Source: Prevotella sp. P3-122 (GTDB taxonomy: Bacteria > Bacteroidota > Bacteroidia > Bacteroidales > Bacteroidaceae). From it: a stretch of 64,000 nt of DNA. The notes beneath the pieces were generated by a model that ran no database searches, was not told the DNA's origin, and worked only from the letters and a program-made list of their open reading frames with translations. Positions 10,594 to 20,020 of the stretch are shown in pieces (positions within the stretch are counted from its first letter, which is position 1; the number at the start of each line of letters is the position of its first letter). A program made the position numbers and the translations under genes. The stretch covers positions 1 through 64,000 of the forward strand of contig NZ_NPJH01000097.1 in the NCBI RefSeq assembly GCF_002251365.1, written 5' to 3'.

Positions 10594-12318
10594 ATGAATT
10601 GGACATCAACAGAATTTATCTGGCTTGATTGGGCTGTACTCGCCATAGGTGTTGTGGGAGTAATTTGGGCCGTTTGGAGATCTATTGTAAAAGACAGGAA
10701 AGCCCAGCAGGGCGAGGACTCTTCTGCCTACCTCTTTGGTAAGGGCGAGCCATGGTATGTAATTGGTATGGCAATTTTTGCCGCCAACATCGGTAGTGAG
10801 CACCTTGTAGGTCTTGCTGGTACAGGAGCAAAGAGTGGTGTCGGTATGGCACACTGGGAGATGCAGGGATGGATGATCCTCATTCTTGGTTGGCTTTTCG
10901 TTCCGTTCTATCAGCTTCTCATCACTAAGATGGGAAAGATTATCACCATGCCAGACTTCCTGAAATTCCGCTACACACAGCGTACAGGCTCCTGGCTTTC
11001 CATCATCACCCTTGTAGCTTATATTCTTACTAAGGTGAGCGTTACTGCCCTTACCGGTGGTATCTTCTTCGAATATCTTTGGGGTCTGAACTTCTGGGCT
11101 GGTGCTATCGGCCTTATCATTCTTACAGCAGTCTTTACGGTATTCGGTGGTATGAAGGGTGTGATGACGCTTTCAACTATTCAGACACCTATCCTTGTAA
11201 TCGGTTCCTTCCTTGTACTCTTCCTTGGTCTTGCAACACTTGGTGGCGGCAGCATCGGTGAGGGTTGGACAAGCATGATGAACTACTGCGACCAGCTCAA
11301 CAACGGTTATGGAACAACCCACATGTTCCACTGGGAGGAAGGCGACGGCATGTATCAGGAATATCCAGGTTTCGTAGTATTCCTTGGCGCAACCATCATC
11401 GGTTTCTGGTACTGGTGTACAGACCAGCACATCGTTCAGCGTGTTCTCGGACAGGTTCCTGGCGAAAGCAATGCAGAAGTTATGAAGCGTGCCCGCCGCG
11501 GTACTATCGCAGCAGGTTTCTTCAAGGTTCTTCCTTGCTTCATGTTCCTTATCCCTGGTATGATTGCCGCAGCATTAGCTGAGCAGGGCTCGATAGAGAT
11601 GCAGGAGACAGATGCCGCCTTTGCCATCATGGTAAAGAACGTGCTTCCTGCCGGTATCAAGGGTATCGTTACCATTGGATTTATCTGCGCACTTGTAGCA
11701 TCACTGGCTGCCTTCTTCAACAGCTGCGCAACCCTCTTCACCGAGGACTTCTACAAACCTTTGAAGAAGGGTCTCAGCGAGGAGCACTATGTATTTGTAG
11801 GCCGAGTAGCAACAGTCGTAGTTGTTGTGCTTGGTTTTGCATGGTTGCCTATCATGATGAAGATGGACACCCTGTACAACTACCTCCAGGGTATCCAGTC
11901 ACTTTTGGCTCCTGCCATGGTAGCAGTGTTCGCTATGGGTATCTTCTCTAAGAAAATTACTCCTAAGGCTGGCGAATACACAATGATTGTTGGTTTCCTT
12001 ATCGGTATGGTTCGCCTTGTAACAAATGTCATCACCGATACTGGTAAAGCCGCTATGGATGGTGCCTTCTGGGATGCCACAGCATGGTTCTGGCAAACCA
12101 ACTGGCTTGTATTTGAGTGCTGGCTGCTCGTATTCCTTCTGCTCTTTATGGTTGTTGTCAGCTGCTTCACTCCAGCCCCAAGCAAGGAGCAGGTAGATGC
12201 CATCACCTTCACTTCCGACTTCAAGAAGTCTATACGTGAGAGCTGGGGTCTGTTCGATATCATTGGCTCACTTGTCGTTATCGGACTCTGCGCAGCATTC
12301 TATGCTTACTTCTGGTAA
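10594..12318 (+). CDS. Sodium:solute symporter (SSS family) for a sugar
   Basis: Inner-membrane sodium-coupled transporter, 574 residues, about 14 hydrophobic segments. AIFAANIGSEHLVGLAGTGA (about residues 63-82) and FVVFLGATIIGFWYWCTDQHIVQRVLG are signatures of the glucose/galactose-type branch of SSS. It begins 33 bp after the lipoprotein mutarotase and a 13-bp perfect hairpin follows its stop. I recall a comparable symporter, BT0355, beside the AraR regulator in B. thetaiotaomicron, which suggests L-arabinose as substrate here. Confidence 0.9.
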   Translation: MNWTSTEFIWLDWAVLAIGVVGVIWAVWRSIVKDRKAQQGEDSSAYLFGKGEPWYVIGMAIFAANIGSEHLVGLAGTGAKSGVGMAHWEMQGWMILILGWLFVPFYQLLITKMGKIITMPDFLKFRYTQRTGSWLSIITLVAYILTKVSVTALTGGIFFEYLWGLNFWAGAIGLIILTAVFTVFGGMKGVMTLSTIQTPILVIGSFLVLFLGLATLGGGSIGEGWTSMMNYCDQLNNGYGTTHMFHWEEGDGMYQEYPGFVVFLGATIIGFWYWCTDQHIVQRVLGQVPGESNAEVMKRARRGTIAAGFFKVLPCFMFLIPGMIAAALAEQGSIEMQETDAAFAIMVKNVLPAGIKGIVTIGFICALVASLAAFFNSCATLFTEDFYKPLKKGLSEEHYVFVGRVATVVVVVLGFAWLPIMMKMDTLYNYLQGIQSLLAPAMVAVFAMGIFSKKITPKAGEYTMIVGFLIGMVRLVTNVITDTGKAAMDGAFWDATAWFWQTNWLVFECWLLVFLLLFMVVVSCFTPAPSKEQVDAITFTSDFKKSIRESWGLFDIIGSLVVIGLCAAFYAYFW

Positions 12319-12336
12319 TTGATATTATCTATAACA

Positions 12337-12367
12337 ATGTCTTGGAGGATATATTCCTCCAAGACAT
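12337..12367 (+). terminator. Hairpin between symporter and araR
   Basis: ATGTCTTGGAGGA (12337-12349) pairs perfectly over 13 bp with 12355-12367 across the loop TATAT. No T run follows, so it may be a processing or partial termination site rather than a classical terminator. Confidence 0.55.
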
Positions 12368-12420
12368 CTAAGAATATGAAATCTATAAAGAACACAACTG
12401 ATAAACCTCATAATTTCACG

Positions 12421-13098
12421 ATGACAAGTTACTATTCACAATATCCCAAAGTCTTTGTTTCTGTAGACTGTATCGTATTTGGTTTTGACGAGGGCAAATT
12501 GAAATTGCTTATTGGAAAACGTCTTATGAATCCCGGATATGGTGAGTGGTCCTTGTATGGTGGATTTGTCGGCACAGACGAGAGCCTTGACGAAGCGGCA
12601 AGCAGGGTCTTGTACGAGCTTACAGGACTACGCAGGGCCTACATGAAGCAAGTAGGCGCATTTGGTGCCATCGACCGCGACCCCGGAGAAAGGGTTATCT
12701 CGGTAGCATACTACTCCCTGATTAATGTCAAGGACTATGACGACAATCTCCGCAAAACCCATCATCTAGAGTGGATAAGCCTTGAGGATATGCCCCCACT
12801 CTACTCCGACCACACGAAGATGGTCAAAAAGGCGTTGAGCATCCTACGCAAGAGCATCAACACCGAACCTCTGAGCTTTAAGCTCCTTCCTGACCTGTTC
12901 ACACTCACTCAACTCCAACAAGTCTTTGAGGCAGTGCTGAACCAGCAGATTGACAAGCGCAACTTCCGCAAGCGCATAAAGCAAATAGACTTTATAGAAA
13001 AGACGGAACTGATAGACAAGAAGACATCCAAACGAGGTGCGGCCCTCTACCGGTTCAACAAGAAATCATTTGCCGAAGACCCCACCTTCAAACTCTAA
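12421..13098 (+). CDS. araR: AraR, NUDIX-fold transcriptional regulator of arabinose use
   Basis: Regulator of 225 residues built from a NUDIX domain and a C-terminal winged helix, the architecture published for BtAraR of B. thetaiotaomicron. The NUDIX box reads GFVGTDESLDEAAS followed by RVLYELTGL. Compared with the catalytic pattern REUxEExGU, the first and last Glu of that set are replaced (V and L), so the domain probably senses a ligand and is not an enzyme. The winged helix includes FTLTQLQQVFEAVL, KRNFRKRI and RGAALYRFNKK. I chose ATG at 12421 because homologues begin near this residue; an upstream in-frame ATG (12376) or TTG (12319) would add residues overlapping the hairpin. Known effector of the family is L-arabinose. 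No operator could be assigned. Confidence 0.88.
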   Translation: MTSYYSQYPKVFVSVDCIVFGFDEGKLKLLIGKRLMNPGYGEWSLYGGFVGTDESLDEAASRVLYELTGLRRAYMKQVGAFGAIDRDPGERVISVAYYSLINVKDYDDNLRKTHHLEWISLEDMPPLYSDHTKMVKKALSILRKSINTEPLSFKLLPDLFTLTQLQQVFEAVLNQQIDKRNFRKRIKQIDFIEKTELIDKKTSKRGAALYRFNKKSFAEDPTFKL

Positions 13099-13209
13099 GC
13101 CGAAACTCATCCGCCATTCCACTATGGCTACACATATTTATATATAGCAACAAAACCACTTTAGAGAACAACTATCATACATCAAACAACATTAATACCT
13201 TATTATATT

Positions 13210-13911
13210 ATGTTAGAGGAACTGAAAGAAAAAGTATTCCGTGCCAACCTTGACTTGGTAAAGCACAATCTTGTGATTTTCACATGGGGAAACGTTAGTG
13301 GTATAGACCGTGAGAAAGGTCTCGTTGTCATCAAGCCGTCAGGAGTAAGCTATGACACCATGAAAGCATCCGACATGGTTGTCGTAAGCCTTGAGACTGG
13401 CGAGGTTGTTGAGGGCGACCTCAACCCATCCTCCGATACCCCCACTCACCTTGTTCTATACAGGGCATTCCCAGAACTTGGCGGTATAGTCCATACACAC
13501 TCCACCTATGCTACAGCATGGGCACAGGCAGGCAAGGACATTCCCAGTATAGGCACCACCCATGCCGACTACTTCCATGACAGCATTCCTTGCACCGACG
13601 ACATGACTGAAGCAGAGGTAAAGGGCGACTACGAGCTCGAGACAGGCAACGTCATCGTAAAGCGCATCCAGGCAGGCAACATCAATCCCGTACACACACC
13701 AGGAGTGCTGGTAAAGAACCATGGTCCGTTCTCATGGGGTAAGGATGCAGACAATGCGGTTTATAACGCTGTTGTTATGGAGCAAGTTGCCAAGATGGCG
13801 TTCGTTTCATTCTCGGTAAATCCGGAGACAACCATGAACCCGCTCCTCATAGAGAAGCATTTCAGCCGCAAGCACGGCCCTAACGCTTACTATGGACAGA
13901 AGAAAAAATAA
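13210..13911 (+). CDS. araD: L-ribulose-5-phosphate 4-epimerase
   Basis: Class II aldolase-fold enzyme that converts L-ribulose 5-phosphate to D-xylulose 5-phosphate. At 233 residues it is the usual length. Zinc ligands are visible in [16 protein letters not shown] and [12 protein letters not shown], and the phosphate-binding residues in [10 protein letters not shown] and [10 protein letters not shown]. The motif GTTHADYF is typical of AraD. It is followed by araA after 55 bp. The 111-bp spacer upstream is AT-rich and shows no clear promoter, so it may be read from upstream. Confidence 0.95.
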   Translation: MLEELKEKVFRANLDLVKHNLVIFTWGNVSGIDREKGLVVIKPSGVSYDTMKASDMVVVSLETGEVVEGDLNPSSDTPTHLVLYRAFPELGGIVHTHSTYATAWAQAGKDIPSIGTTHADYFHDSIPCTDDMTEAEVKGDYELETGNVIVKRIQAGNINPVHTPGVLVKNHGPFSWGKDADNAVYNAVVMEQVAKMAFVSFSVNPETTMNPLLIEKHFSRKHGPNAYYGQKKK

Positions 13912-13966
13912 GATCTAACGTATTTATCAACAACTTAAAAATATAACCAATAAAAAACTTACAACT

Positions 13967-15508
13967 ATGAACAAAGCATTTGAGAATTTCGAAATCTGGT
14001 TCGTAACAGGCGCACAGCTCCTGTACGGAGGTGAGACTGTAAAAATCGTAGATGGCCATTCCAAGGATATGGTTGACGGTCTGAACAACAGCGGCATAAT
14101 CCCAATAAAGGTTGTATACAAAGGTACAGCCAACTCATCGGATGAGGTAGAGGCTATCATGAAGGCTTCAAACAACGATGAGAAGTGCGTTGGTATCATC
14201 ACCTGGATGCACACCTTCTCACCAGCAAAGATGTGGATCAAGGGTCTTCAGGCTCTGAAGAAGCCTCTTCTCCACTTCCACACTCAGTACAACGCTGAGC
14301 TTCCCTGGGACACCATCGACATGGACTTCATGAATCTGAACCAGTCTGCTCATGGTGACATCGAGTTCGGTCACATCTGCAGCCGCATGCGTGTTCCCCG
14401 CAAGGTTGTCGTTGGCCACTGGCAGAGCGAGGAGGCTCAGAAGAGCATAGCCGTATGGGCACGCGTGGCAGCAGCTGTTGCTGACGCTCACAACGTTCGC
14501 TGTCTTATGTTCGGTATGAACATGAACAACGTTGCCGTTACCGATGGCGACCGCGTTGAGTTCGAGCAGCGTCTCGGCTACCATGTTGACTATTATCCAG
14601 TATCCAACCTCATGGAATACTGGAAGCAGGTTACAGACGAGGAGGCTGATGCCCTTGTTGAGGAATATAAGAAACTGTACACCATCAAGATTGACGAGTC
14701 TGGCGAAGAGGTATACTGGGAGAAGGTTAAGCATGCAGCAAAGGCTGAGGTTGCCCTCCGCCGCGTACTGAAGGAAGAAGGTGCTACTGCATTCACAACC
14801 AACTTCGACGACCTTGGTGAGGCAGACATCAACGACCCGAACTTCATCGGTTTCGACCAGATTCCTGGTCTCGCCTCACAGCGTCTGATGGCCGAGGGTA
14901 TCGGTTTCGGTGCAGAGGGTGACTGGAAGACAGCATGTCTCTACCGTTCACTCTGGGTAATGAACCAGGGTCTTACCAAGGGTTGCTCATTCCTTGAGGA
15001 CTACACTCTCAACTTCGCTGCCGACTGCACGTCATCTCTCCAGAGCCACATGCTCGAGGTTTGTCCTCTCATTGCTGTTGACAAACCAACACTTGAGGTT
15101 CACTTCCTCGGTATCGGTATCCGTAAGGAGCAGACCGCACGTCTTGTCTTCACATCAAAGACAGGCAAGGGTATCAAGGCTACCGTTGTAGACCTTGGCA
15201 ACCGTTTCCGTCTCATCACAAGTGAGGTAGAGTGCATCGAGCCAAAGCCAATGCCTAAGCTCCCTGTAGCTTCTGCTCTCTGGGTTCCACAGCCTACATT
15301 CGAGATTGGTGCCGGTGCATGGATTCTTGCCGGTGGTACTCACCACAGTGCATTCTCTTACGACATCACCGCCGAGTACTGGGAAGACTTCGCTGAAATT
15401 GTTGGTATCGAGTATGTCAACATCGACAAGAACACCACTATCAGCAGCTTCAAGAACCAGCTCCGCAACAACGAGGTTTACTACATGTTGAACAAGGCGT
15501 TGAGATAA
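13967..15508 (+). CDS. araA: L-arabinose isomerase
   Basis: Converts L-arabinose to L-ribulose in the cytosol using a divalent metal. The 513-residue protein shows LHFHTQYNAELPWDTIDMDF followed by MNLNQSAHGDIEFG, and near the C-terminus the LAGGTHHSAFS segment that holds a metal-ligand His in this family. The N-terminal FEIWFVTGAQLLYGGE is also characteristic. Order araD-araA-kinase is as in Bacteroides arabinose loci. A complex hairpin region separates it from the kinase gene. Confidence 0.97.
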   Translation: MNKAFENFEIWFVTGAQLLYGGETVKIVDGHSKDMVDGLNNSGIIPIKVVYKGTANSSDEVEAIMKASNNDEKCVGIITWMHTFSPAKMWIKGLQALKKPLLHFHTQYNAELPWDTIDMDFMNLNQSAHGDIEFGHICSRMRVPRKVVVGHWQSEEAQKSIAVWARVAAAVADAHNVRCLMFGMNMNNVAVTDGDRVEFEQRLGYHVDYYPVSNLMEYWKQVTDEEADALVEEYKKLYTIKIDESGEEVYWEKVKHAAKAEVALRRVLKEEGATAFTTNFDDLGEADINDPNFIGFDQIPGLASQRLMAEGIGFGAEGDWKTACLYRSLWVMNQGLTKGCSFLEDYTLNFAADCTSSLQSHMLEVCPLIAVDKPTLEVHFLGIGIRKEQTARLVFTSKTGKGIKATVVDLGNRFRLITSEVECIEPKPMPKLPVASALWVPQPTFEIGAGAWILAGGTHHSAFSYDITAEYWEDFAEIVGIEYVNIDKNTTISSFKNQLRNNEVYYMLNKALR

Positions 15509-15517
15509 GTTTAATAA

Positions 15518-15590
15518 GGGAGTTATGATGAGAAGTTGAAGAATAACTTCTCAGCATAACTCCCCTCATAACTCCCCCTCATAACTCCCC
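15518..15590 (+). repeat. Hairpin with one left arm and three alternative right arms
   Basis: GGGAGTTATG (15518-15527) and GAGAAGTT (15530-15537) pair with AACTTCTC (15545-15552) and CATAACTCCC (15555-15564), giving an 18-bp stem with one 2-nt internal loop. Two more copies of CATAACTCCC follow at 15567-15576 and 15580-15589, each able to compete for the left arm. It lies between araA and the kinase gene and has no T run. Confidence 0.75.
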
Positions 15591-15605
15591 AAATATTACA
15601 AAGAA

Positions 15606-17198
15606 ATGACAGCAAAAGAAACTATCCAGCAGGGAAAAGCCATCCTCGGCATCGAGTTTGGCTCTACCCGCATCAAGGCTGTCCTCATAGATGAGGAGAA
15701 CAAGCCTATAGCACAGGGCAGTCACGACTGGGAAAACCAACTCGTGGACGGACTGTGGACATACAGCGTAGAGGCTATATGGTATGGACTTCAGGACTGC
15801 TACGCCAACCTGCGTGCAGACGTACTCAAACAGTATGATACAGAAATAGAAATCCTCGCAGGCATCGGTGTCAGCGCCATGATGCACGGCTACATGGCAT
15901 TCAACGAGAAGGAGGAAATACTTGTTCCGTTCCGTACCTGGCGCAACACCAACACCGCCAAGGCTGCCGCTGCCCTGTCGGAGCTGTTCGTATACAATAT
16001 TCCTCTCCGTTGGAGCATTTCCCACCTCTATGAGGCAATACTCGACAACGAGGAGCACGTAAGTGACATCAACTATCTCACTACCCTTGCCGGTTTCATC
16101 CACTGGCAGATTACAGGCAATAAGGTTCTCGGCATTGGCGACGCATCAGGCATGCTGCCAATAGACCCAGAGACCAAGCAGTATAACGCCGAGATGGTTC
16201 GCAAGTTCGACGAGCTGATTGCTCCTAAAGGCTTTAGCTGGAAGCTCCTCGACATTCTGCCAAGGATACTTGAGGCTGGCAAGAACGCAGGCTTCCTCAC
16301 TGAGGAAGGTGCGAAGAAGCTCGACGTTTCCGGCCATCTCAAGCCCGGCATTCCCGTATGTCCTCCCGAGGGTGACGCAGGAACAGGTATGGTTGCCACC
16401 AACGCTGTCAAGCAGCGCACAGGTAACGTATCGGCCGGAACATCATCATTCTCAATGATTGTTTTGGAGAAAGACCTGTCCAAGCCTTACGAGATGATTG
16501 ACATGGTGACCACTCCTGACGGCTCACTCGTAGCCATGGTTCATTGCAACAACTGTACTTCCGACCTCAACGCATGGGTAAATCTTTTCAAGGAATATCA
16601 GCAGCTGCTCGGCATACCTGTTGACATGAACGAGGTGTTTGGCAAGCTCTACAACAATGCCCTTACCGGTGATGCAGACTGTGGTGGCCTTATCTCTTAC
16701 AACTATATCTCCGGCGAGCCAGTAACCGGACTTGCCGAAGGCCGTCCGCTCTTCGTGCGCTCAGCCAAAGACAAGTTCAACCTTGCCAACTTCATGCGCG
16801 CACATCTCTACGCATCTGTAGGTGTATTGAAGATAGGAAATGACATTCTCTTCAACGAGGAGAAGATCAAGGTTGACCGCATCACAGGCCATGGCGGACT
16901 GTTCAAGACCAAGGGTGTAGGCCAGCGTATTCTCGCAGCTGCCATCAACTCACCAATCTCTGTAATGGAGACAGCAGGCGAAGGTGGTCCTTGGGGTATG
17001 GCTCTCCTGGCCTCATACCTCGTCAACAACAAGGACAATGAGACACTTGCCGACTATCTTGAGAACAAGGTGTTTGCGGGCAATACCGGTACAGAGATTG
17101 CTCCGACACCAGAAGACGTGGCTGGCTTCAATGCCTACATTGCCAACTACAAGCGCGGTCTCGCCATAGAGCAGGCTGCCGTAGAAAACAAGAAGTAA
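15606..17198 (+). CDS. araB: FGGY-family kinase, probable L-ribulokinase
   Basis: Sugar kinase of 530 residues with the actin-like ATPase fold. [20 protein letters not shown] at the N-terminus is the phosphate-1 loop of FGGY kinases; [20 protein letters not shown] and [20 protein letters not shown] are phosphate-2 and later motifs. Placement directly after araD and araA, and the same placement in B. thetaiotaomicron (BT0350, from memory), argue for phosphorylation of L-ribulose. The sequence differs from E. coli AraB and could be read as a xylulokinase-type enzyme, so the substrate is inferred from context. Confidence 0.85.
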   Translation: MTAKETIQQGKAILGIEFGSTRIKAVLIDEENKPIAQGSHDWENQLVDGLWTYSVEAIWYGLQDCYANLRADVLKQYDTEIEILAGIGVSAMMHGYMAFNEKEEILVPFRTWRNTNTAKAAAALSELFVYNIPLRWSISHLYEAILDNEEHVSDINYLTTLAGFIHWQITGNKVLGIGDASGMLPIDPETKQYNAEMVRKFDELIAPKGFSWKLLDILPRILEAGKNAGFLTEEGAKKLDVSGHLKPGIPVCPPEGDAGTGMVATNAVKQRTGNVSAGTSSFSMIVLEKDLSKPYEMIDMVTTPDGSLVAMVHCNNCTSDLNAWVNLFKEYQQLLGIPVDMNEVFGKLYNNALTGDADCGGLISYNYISGEPVTGLAEGRPLFVRSAKDKFNLANFMRAHLYASVGVLKIGNDILFNEEKIKVDRITGHGGLFKTKGVGQRILAAAINSPISVMETAGEGGPWGMALLASYLVNNKDNETLADYLENKVFAGNTGTEIAPTPEDVAGFNAYIANYKRGLAIEQAAVENKK

Positions 17199-17306
17199 AA
17201 ACCACAACCTTGAAATAGTGCGGATGGCCGTTGTCATAATCAAGTAGTAATCTCCCTGTATATGGGATAAATCAAGAAACACAAGTATTATAAACCTTTA
17301 TAAATT

Positions 17307-19331
17307 ATGAACGATAACCAAGTAATGATGCGTGCAGCAGACAATATCCGTATACTCGCTGCATCAGCTGTAGAAAAGGCAAAGAGCGGACACCCGGGCG
17401 GCGCCATGGGTGGTGCAGACTTCATCAACGTACTCTATAGCGAGTACCTGAAGTACGACCCCGAGAACCCAGAGTGGGTAGGTCGCGACCGCTTCTTCCT
17501 CGACCCAGGCCACATGGCTCCAATGCTCTATTCACAGCTTACTCTTATCGGTAAATTCACACTCGACGAGTTGGCACAGCTCCGTCAGTGGGGCTCACCT
17601 ACTACAGGTCACCCGGAATTTGAGATTGCACGCGGCATTGAAAACACATCTGGTCCTCTCGGACAGGGTCATGTCTTCGCTGTAGGTGCTGCCATAGCAG
17701 CCAAGTTCCTTGCCGCTCATACCGGCAACCCCACCTTCGACAAGGAGACCATCTATGCCTACATCTCTGATGGTGGCATTCAGGAAGAAATCTCTCAGGG
17801 TGCAGCCCGCATCGCCTCTGTGCTCGGCCTGGACAACCTCATCATGTTCTACGACTGCAATGACATCCAGCTCTCTACTGAGACCAAGGATGTCATGAAC
17901 GAGGACACAGCTGCAAAGTATCGTGCTTTTGGCTGGGAGGTATTCGAAATCAACGGCAACGACATTGACCAGATTCGCGAGGCTCTCGACAAGGCAAAGA
18001 AGGTAGAGGGCAAGCCTACCCTCATCATCGGTAAGTGCATAATGGGTAAGGGTGCCCTGAAGGCCGACGGTTCTTCTTACGAGGCCAACTGCAAGACCCA
18101 TGGTGCTCCTCTCGGTGGCGATGCCTTCGTCAACACCATCAAGCATTTGGGTGGCGACCCAGAGAACCCATTCCAGATATTCCCCGAGGTTAAGGAACTC
18201 TACGCCAAGCGTGCTGAGGAGCTCAAGGCCATCTGCGCTGAGCGCTATGCAGAGGAGAAGGCTTGGGCTGACGCCAATCCCGAGAAGGCTGCCCAGCAGG
18301 CAGACTGGTTCAGCGGCAAGGCTCCGAAGATTGACTGGAGCAAGTGCGTACAGAAGGACAACGATGCCACACGTAGCGCATCAGCTGCTTGTCTGAGCGT
18401 ATTGGCACAGCAGGTTCCAAACATGATCTGCGCATCTGCCGACCTCTCCAACTCCGACAAGACCGATGGCTTCCTGAAGCAGACAAAGGCTCTCGTAAAG
18501 GGCGACTTCAGCGGAGCATTCTTCCAGGCTGGTGTAGCCGAGCTCACCATGGCATGCTGCTGCATCGGTATGTCTCTGCACGGAGGTGTCATCCCAGCTT
18601 GCGGTACATTCTTCGTATTCTCCGACTATATGAAGCCAGCTGTTCGTATGGCTGCCCTCATGCAGTTGCCTGTTAAGTTCATCTGGACTCACGACGCATT
18701 CCGCGTAGGTGAGGATGGTCCTACCCACGAGCCAGTTGAGCAGGAGGCACAGATCCGTCTGATGGAGAAGCTGAAGAACCACTCTGGCAAGAACTCTTGC
18801 CTCGTGCTCCGTCCTGCTGACGCCAAGGAGACAACTGTTGCATGGGCTATGGCAATGGAGAACACAGATACTCCTACAGCTCTTATCTTCAGCCGTCAGA
18901 ATATCAACAACTTGCCCGAAGGCAACGACTATGAGCAGGCTCGCAAGGGTGGCTACGTGGTAGCCGGCTCTGACGACAATCCTGATGTTGTACTCGTAGC
19001 TACAGGTTCTGAGGTATCTACACTCGTCAGCGGTGCTGAACTCCTCCGTAAGGATGGCGTTAAGGTTCGCATCGTGAGTGTTCCTTCTGAGGGCCTGTTC
19101 CGCACACAGAGTGCTGAATACCAGCAGAGCGTGATACCTGCAGGCGCAAAGGTGTTCGGTATGACAGCCGGTCTGCCAGTCAACCTTCAGGGCTTCCTCA
19201 TTGGTGCTGCTCCAGAGTCAAAGATATGGGGCCTCGAAAGCTTCGGTTTCTCTGCTCCATACAAGGTTCTCGACGAGAAACTCGGTTACACTGGCCAGAA
19301 CGTTTACGAGCAAGTTAAGGCAATGTTGTAA
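17307..19331 (+). CDS. tkt: Transketolase
   Basis: Thiamine-diphosphate enzyme that transfers two-carbon units between xylulose 5-phosphate and aldose phosphates. It has 674 residues, the full length, with the three domains in order. KSGHPGGAMGGADF sits near residue 26, the cofactor motif is ISDGGIQEE (S in place of the first G of GDG), and the pyrimidine domain shows THDAFRVGEDGPTHEPVEQ. Its position after araDAB and before rpiB makes it the entry for arabinose carbon into the non-oxidative pentose phosphate pathway. Confidence 0.95.
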   Translation: MNDNQVMMRAADNIRILAASAVEKAKSGHPGGAMGGADFINVLYSEYLKYDPENPEWVGRDRFFLDPGHMAPMLYSQLTLIGKFTLDELAQLRQWGSPTTGHPEFEIARGIENTSGPLGQGHVFAVGAAIAAKFLAAHTGNPTFDKETIYAYISDGGIQEEISQGAARIASVLGLDNLIMFYDCNDIQLSTETKDVMNEDTAAKYRAFGWEVFEINGNDIDQIREALDKAKKVEGKPTLIIGKCIMGKGALKADGSSYEANCKTHGAPLGGDAFVNTIKHLGGDPENPFQIFPEVKELYAKRAEELKAICAERYAEEKAWADANPEKAAQQADWFSGKAPKIDWSKCVQKDNDATRSASAACLSVLAQQVPNMICASADLSNSDKTDGFLKQTKALVKGDFSGAFFQAGVAELTMACCCIGMSLHGGVIPACGTFFVFSDYMKPAVRMAALMQLPVKFIWTHDAFRVGEDGPTHEPVEQEAQIRLMEKLKNHSGKNSCLVLRPADAKETTVAWAMAMENTDTPTALIFSRQNINNLPEGNDYEQARKGGYVVAGSDDNPDVVLVATGSEVSTLVSGAELLRKDGVKVRIVSVPSEGLFRTQSAEYQQSVIPAGAKVFGMTAGLPVNLQGFLIGAAPESKIWGLESFGFSAPYKVLDEKLGYTGQNVYEQVKAML

Positions 19332-19339
19332 TTGACAAG

Positions 19340-19464
19340 AAGCCTCACCCCCTACCCCTCTCCAAAAGAGAGGGGAGCAAAATGGCTTAGTGGTGATGTA
19401 ACACAGACTTTGGTCTGTTATCTCTCCTTCATTTTGTGTAGGTGCTGAATGGTGAGGCTTTTTT
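19340..19464 (+). repeat. Multibranched intergenic element between tkt and rpiB
   Basis: AAGCCTCACC (19340-19349) pairs with GGTGAGGCTT (19451-19460), which is followed by a T run. Inside lie two hairpins: CCCCTCTC/GAGAGGGG (19355-19362 with 19368-19375) and ACAGAC/GTCTGT (19403-19408 with 19413-19418). The whole could fold as a closed three-way structure ending in a terminator. I remember similar CCCCTCTCC-type elements between genes of other Bacteroidales, so it is probably a dispersed repeat. Confidence 0.65.
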
Positions 19465-19484
19465 ACTTGTTAACTGAAGTAATT

Positions 19485-19928
19485 ATGGACATTAAGACCA
19501 TAGGCATAGCCAGCGACCATGCTGGCTATCAGCTTAAGCAGTACGTAAAGCAATACCTCGATGAGCACGGCATAGCATATAAGGACTATGGCACCCTCAG
19601 CGAGGAGAGCTGCGACTACTCCGACTTCGGACATGCCCTTGCAAAAGGCATCGAGCAGGGAGAGGTGTTCCCGGGAATAGCCATCTGCGGCAGCGGTGAG
19701 GGCATCAATATGACTCTGAACAAGCATCAGTCCATCAGAGCCGGTCTGTGCTGGATACCAGAGATTGCTCATCTCATCCGCCAGCACAACAATGCCAACG
19801 TGCTTGTCATGCCAGGACGTTTCATAGACAACGACATGGCAAAGAAGATTATGGATGAATTCCTCAACACGGAGTTCGAAGGCGGCCGTCATCAGCGTCG
19901 CATCGATAAGATTCCTGTATGTGAATAA
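19485..19928 (+). CDS. rpiB: Ribose-5-phosphate isomerase B
   Basis: Interconverts ribulose 5-phosphate and ribose 5-phosphate. The 147-residue protein has the RpiB/LacAB fold signatures: IGIASDHAGYQLKQYVKQYL at the start, CDYSDFGHALA, the Cys-containing GIAICGSGEGINMTLNK, and NVLVMPGRFID. I set the start at ATG 19485; a longer frame from 19449 would run through the T-rich end of the preceding hairpin. Together with tkt it links arabinose breakdown to nucleotide precursors. Confidence 0.95.
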   Translation: MDIKTIGIASDHAGYQLKQYVKQYLDEHGIAYKDYGTLSEESCDYSDFGHALAKGIEQGEVFPGIAICGSGEGINMTLNKHQSIRAGLCWIPEIAHLIRQHNNANVLVMPGRFIDNDMAKKIMDEFLNTEFEGGRHQRRIDKIPVCE

Positions 19929-19966
19929 CTTTTTATCAGCATTCATTCAGACCTTCTAATAATCAT

Positions 19967-20020
19967 GGGGAGGCATTCATCAAGGGCTACGGCCCCTGTT
20001 GATTGCCTCCCTTTTATTTT
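19967..20020 (+). terminator. Terminator after rpiB
   Basis: GGGGAGGCA near 19967 pairs with TGCCTCCC near 20004-20011, with an inner GGGC/GCCCC hairpin, followed by TTTTATTTT. It closes the arabinose/pentose block. Confidence 0.8.

Noticed and set aside
12319..12420. Longer N-terminus for AraR starting from TTG or from ATG 12376
   Set aside because: It would begin directly at the symporter stop and run through a hairpin; homologues start at the residue coded at 12421.
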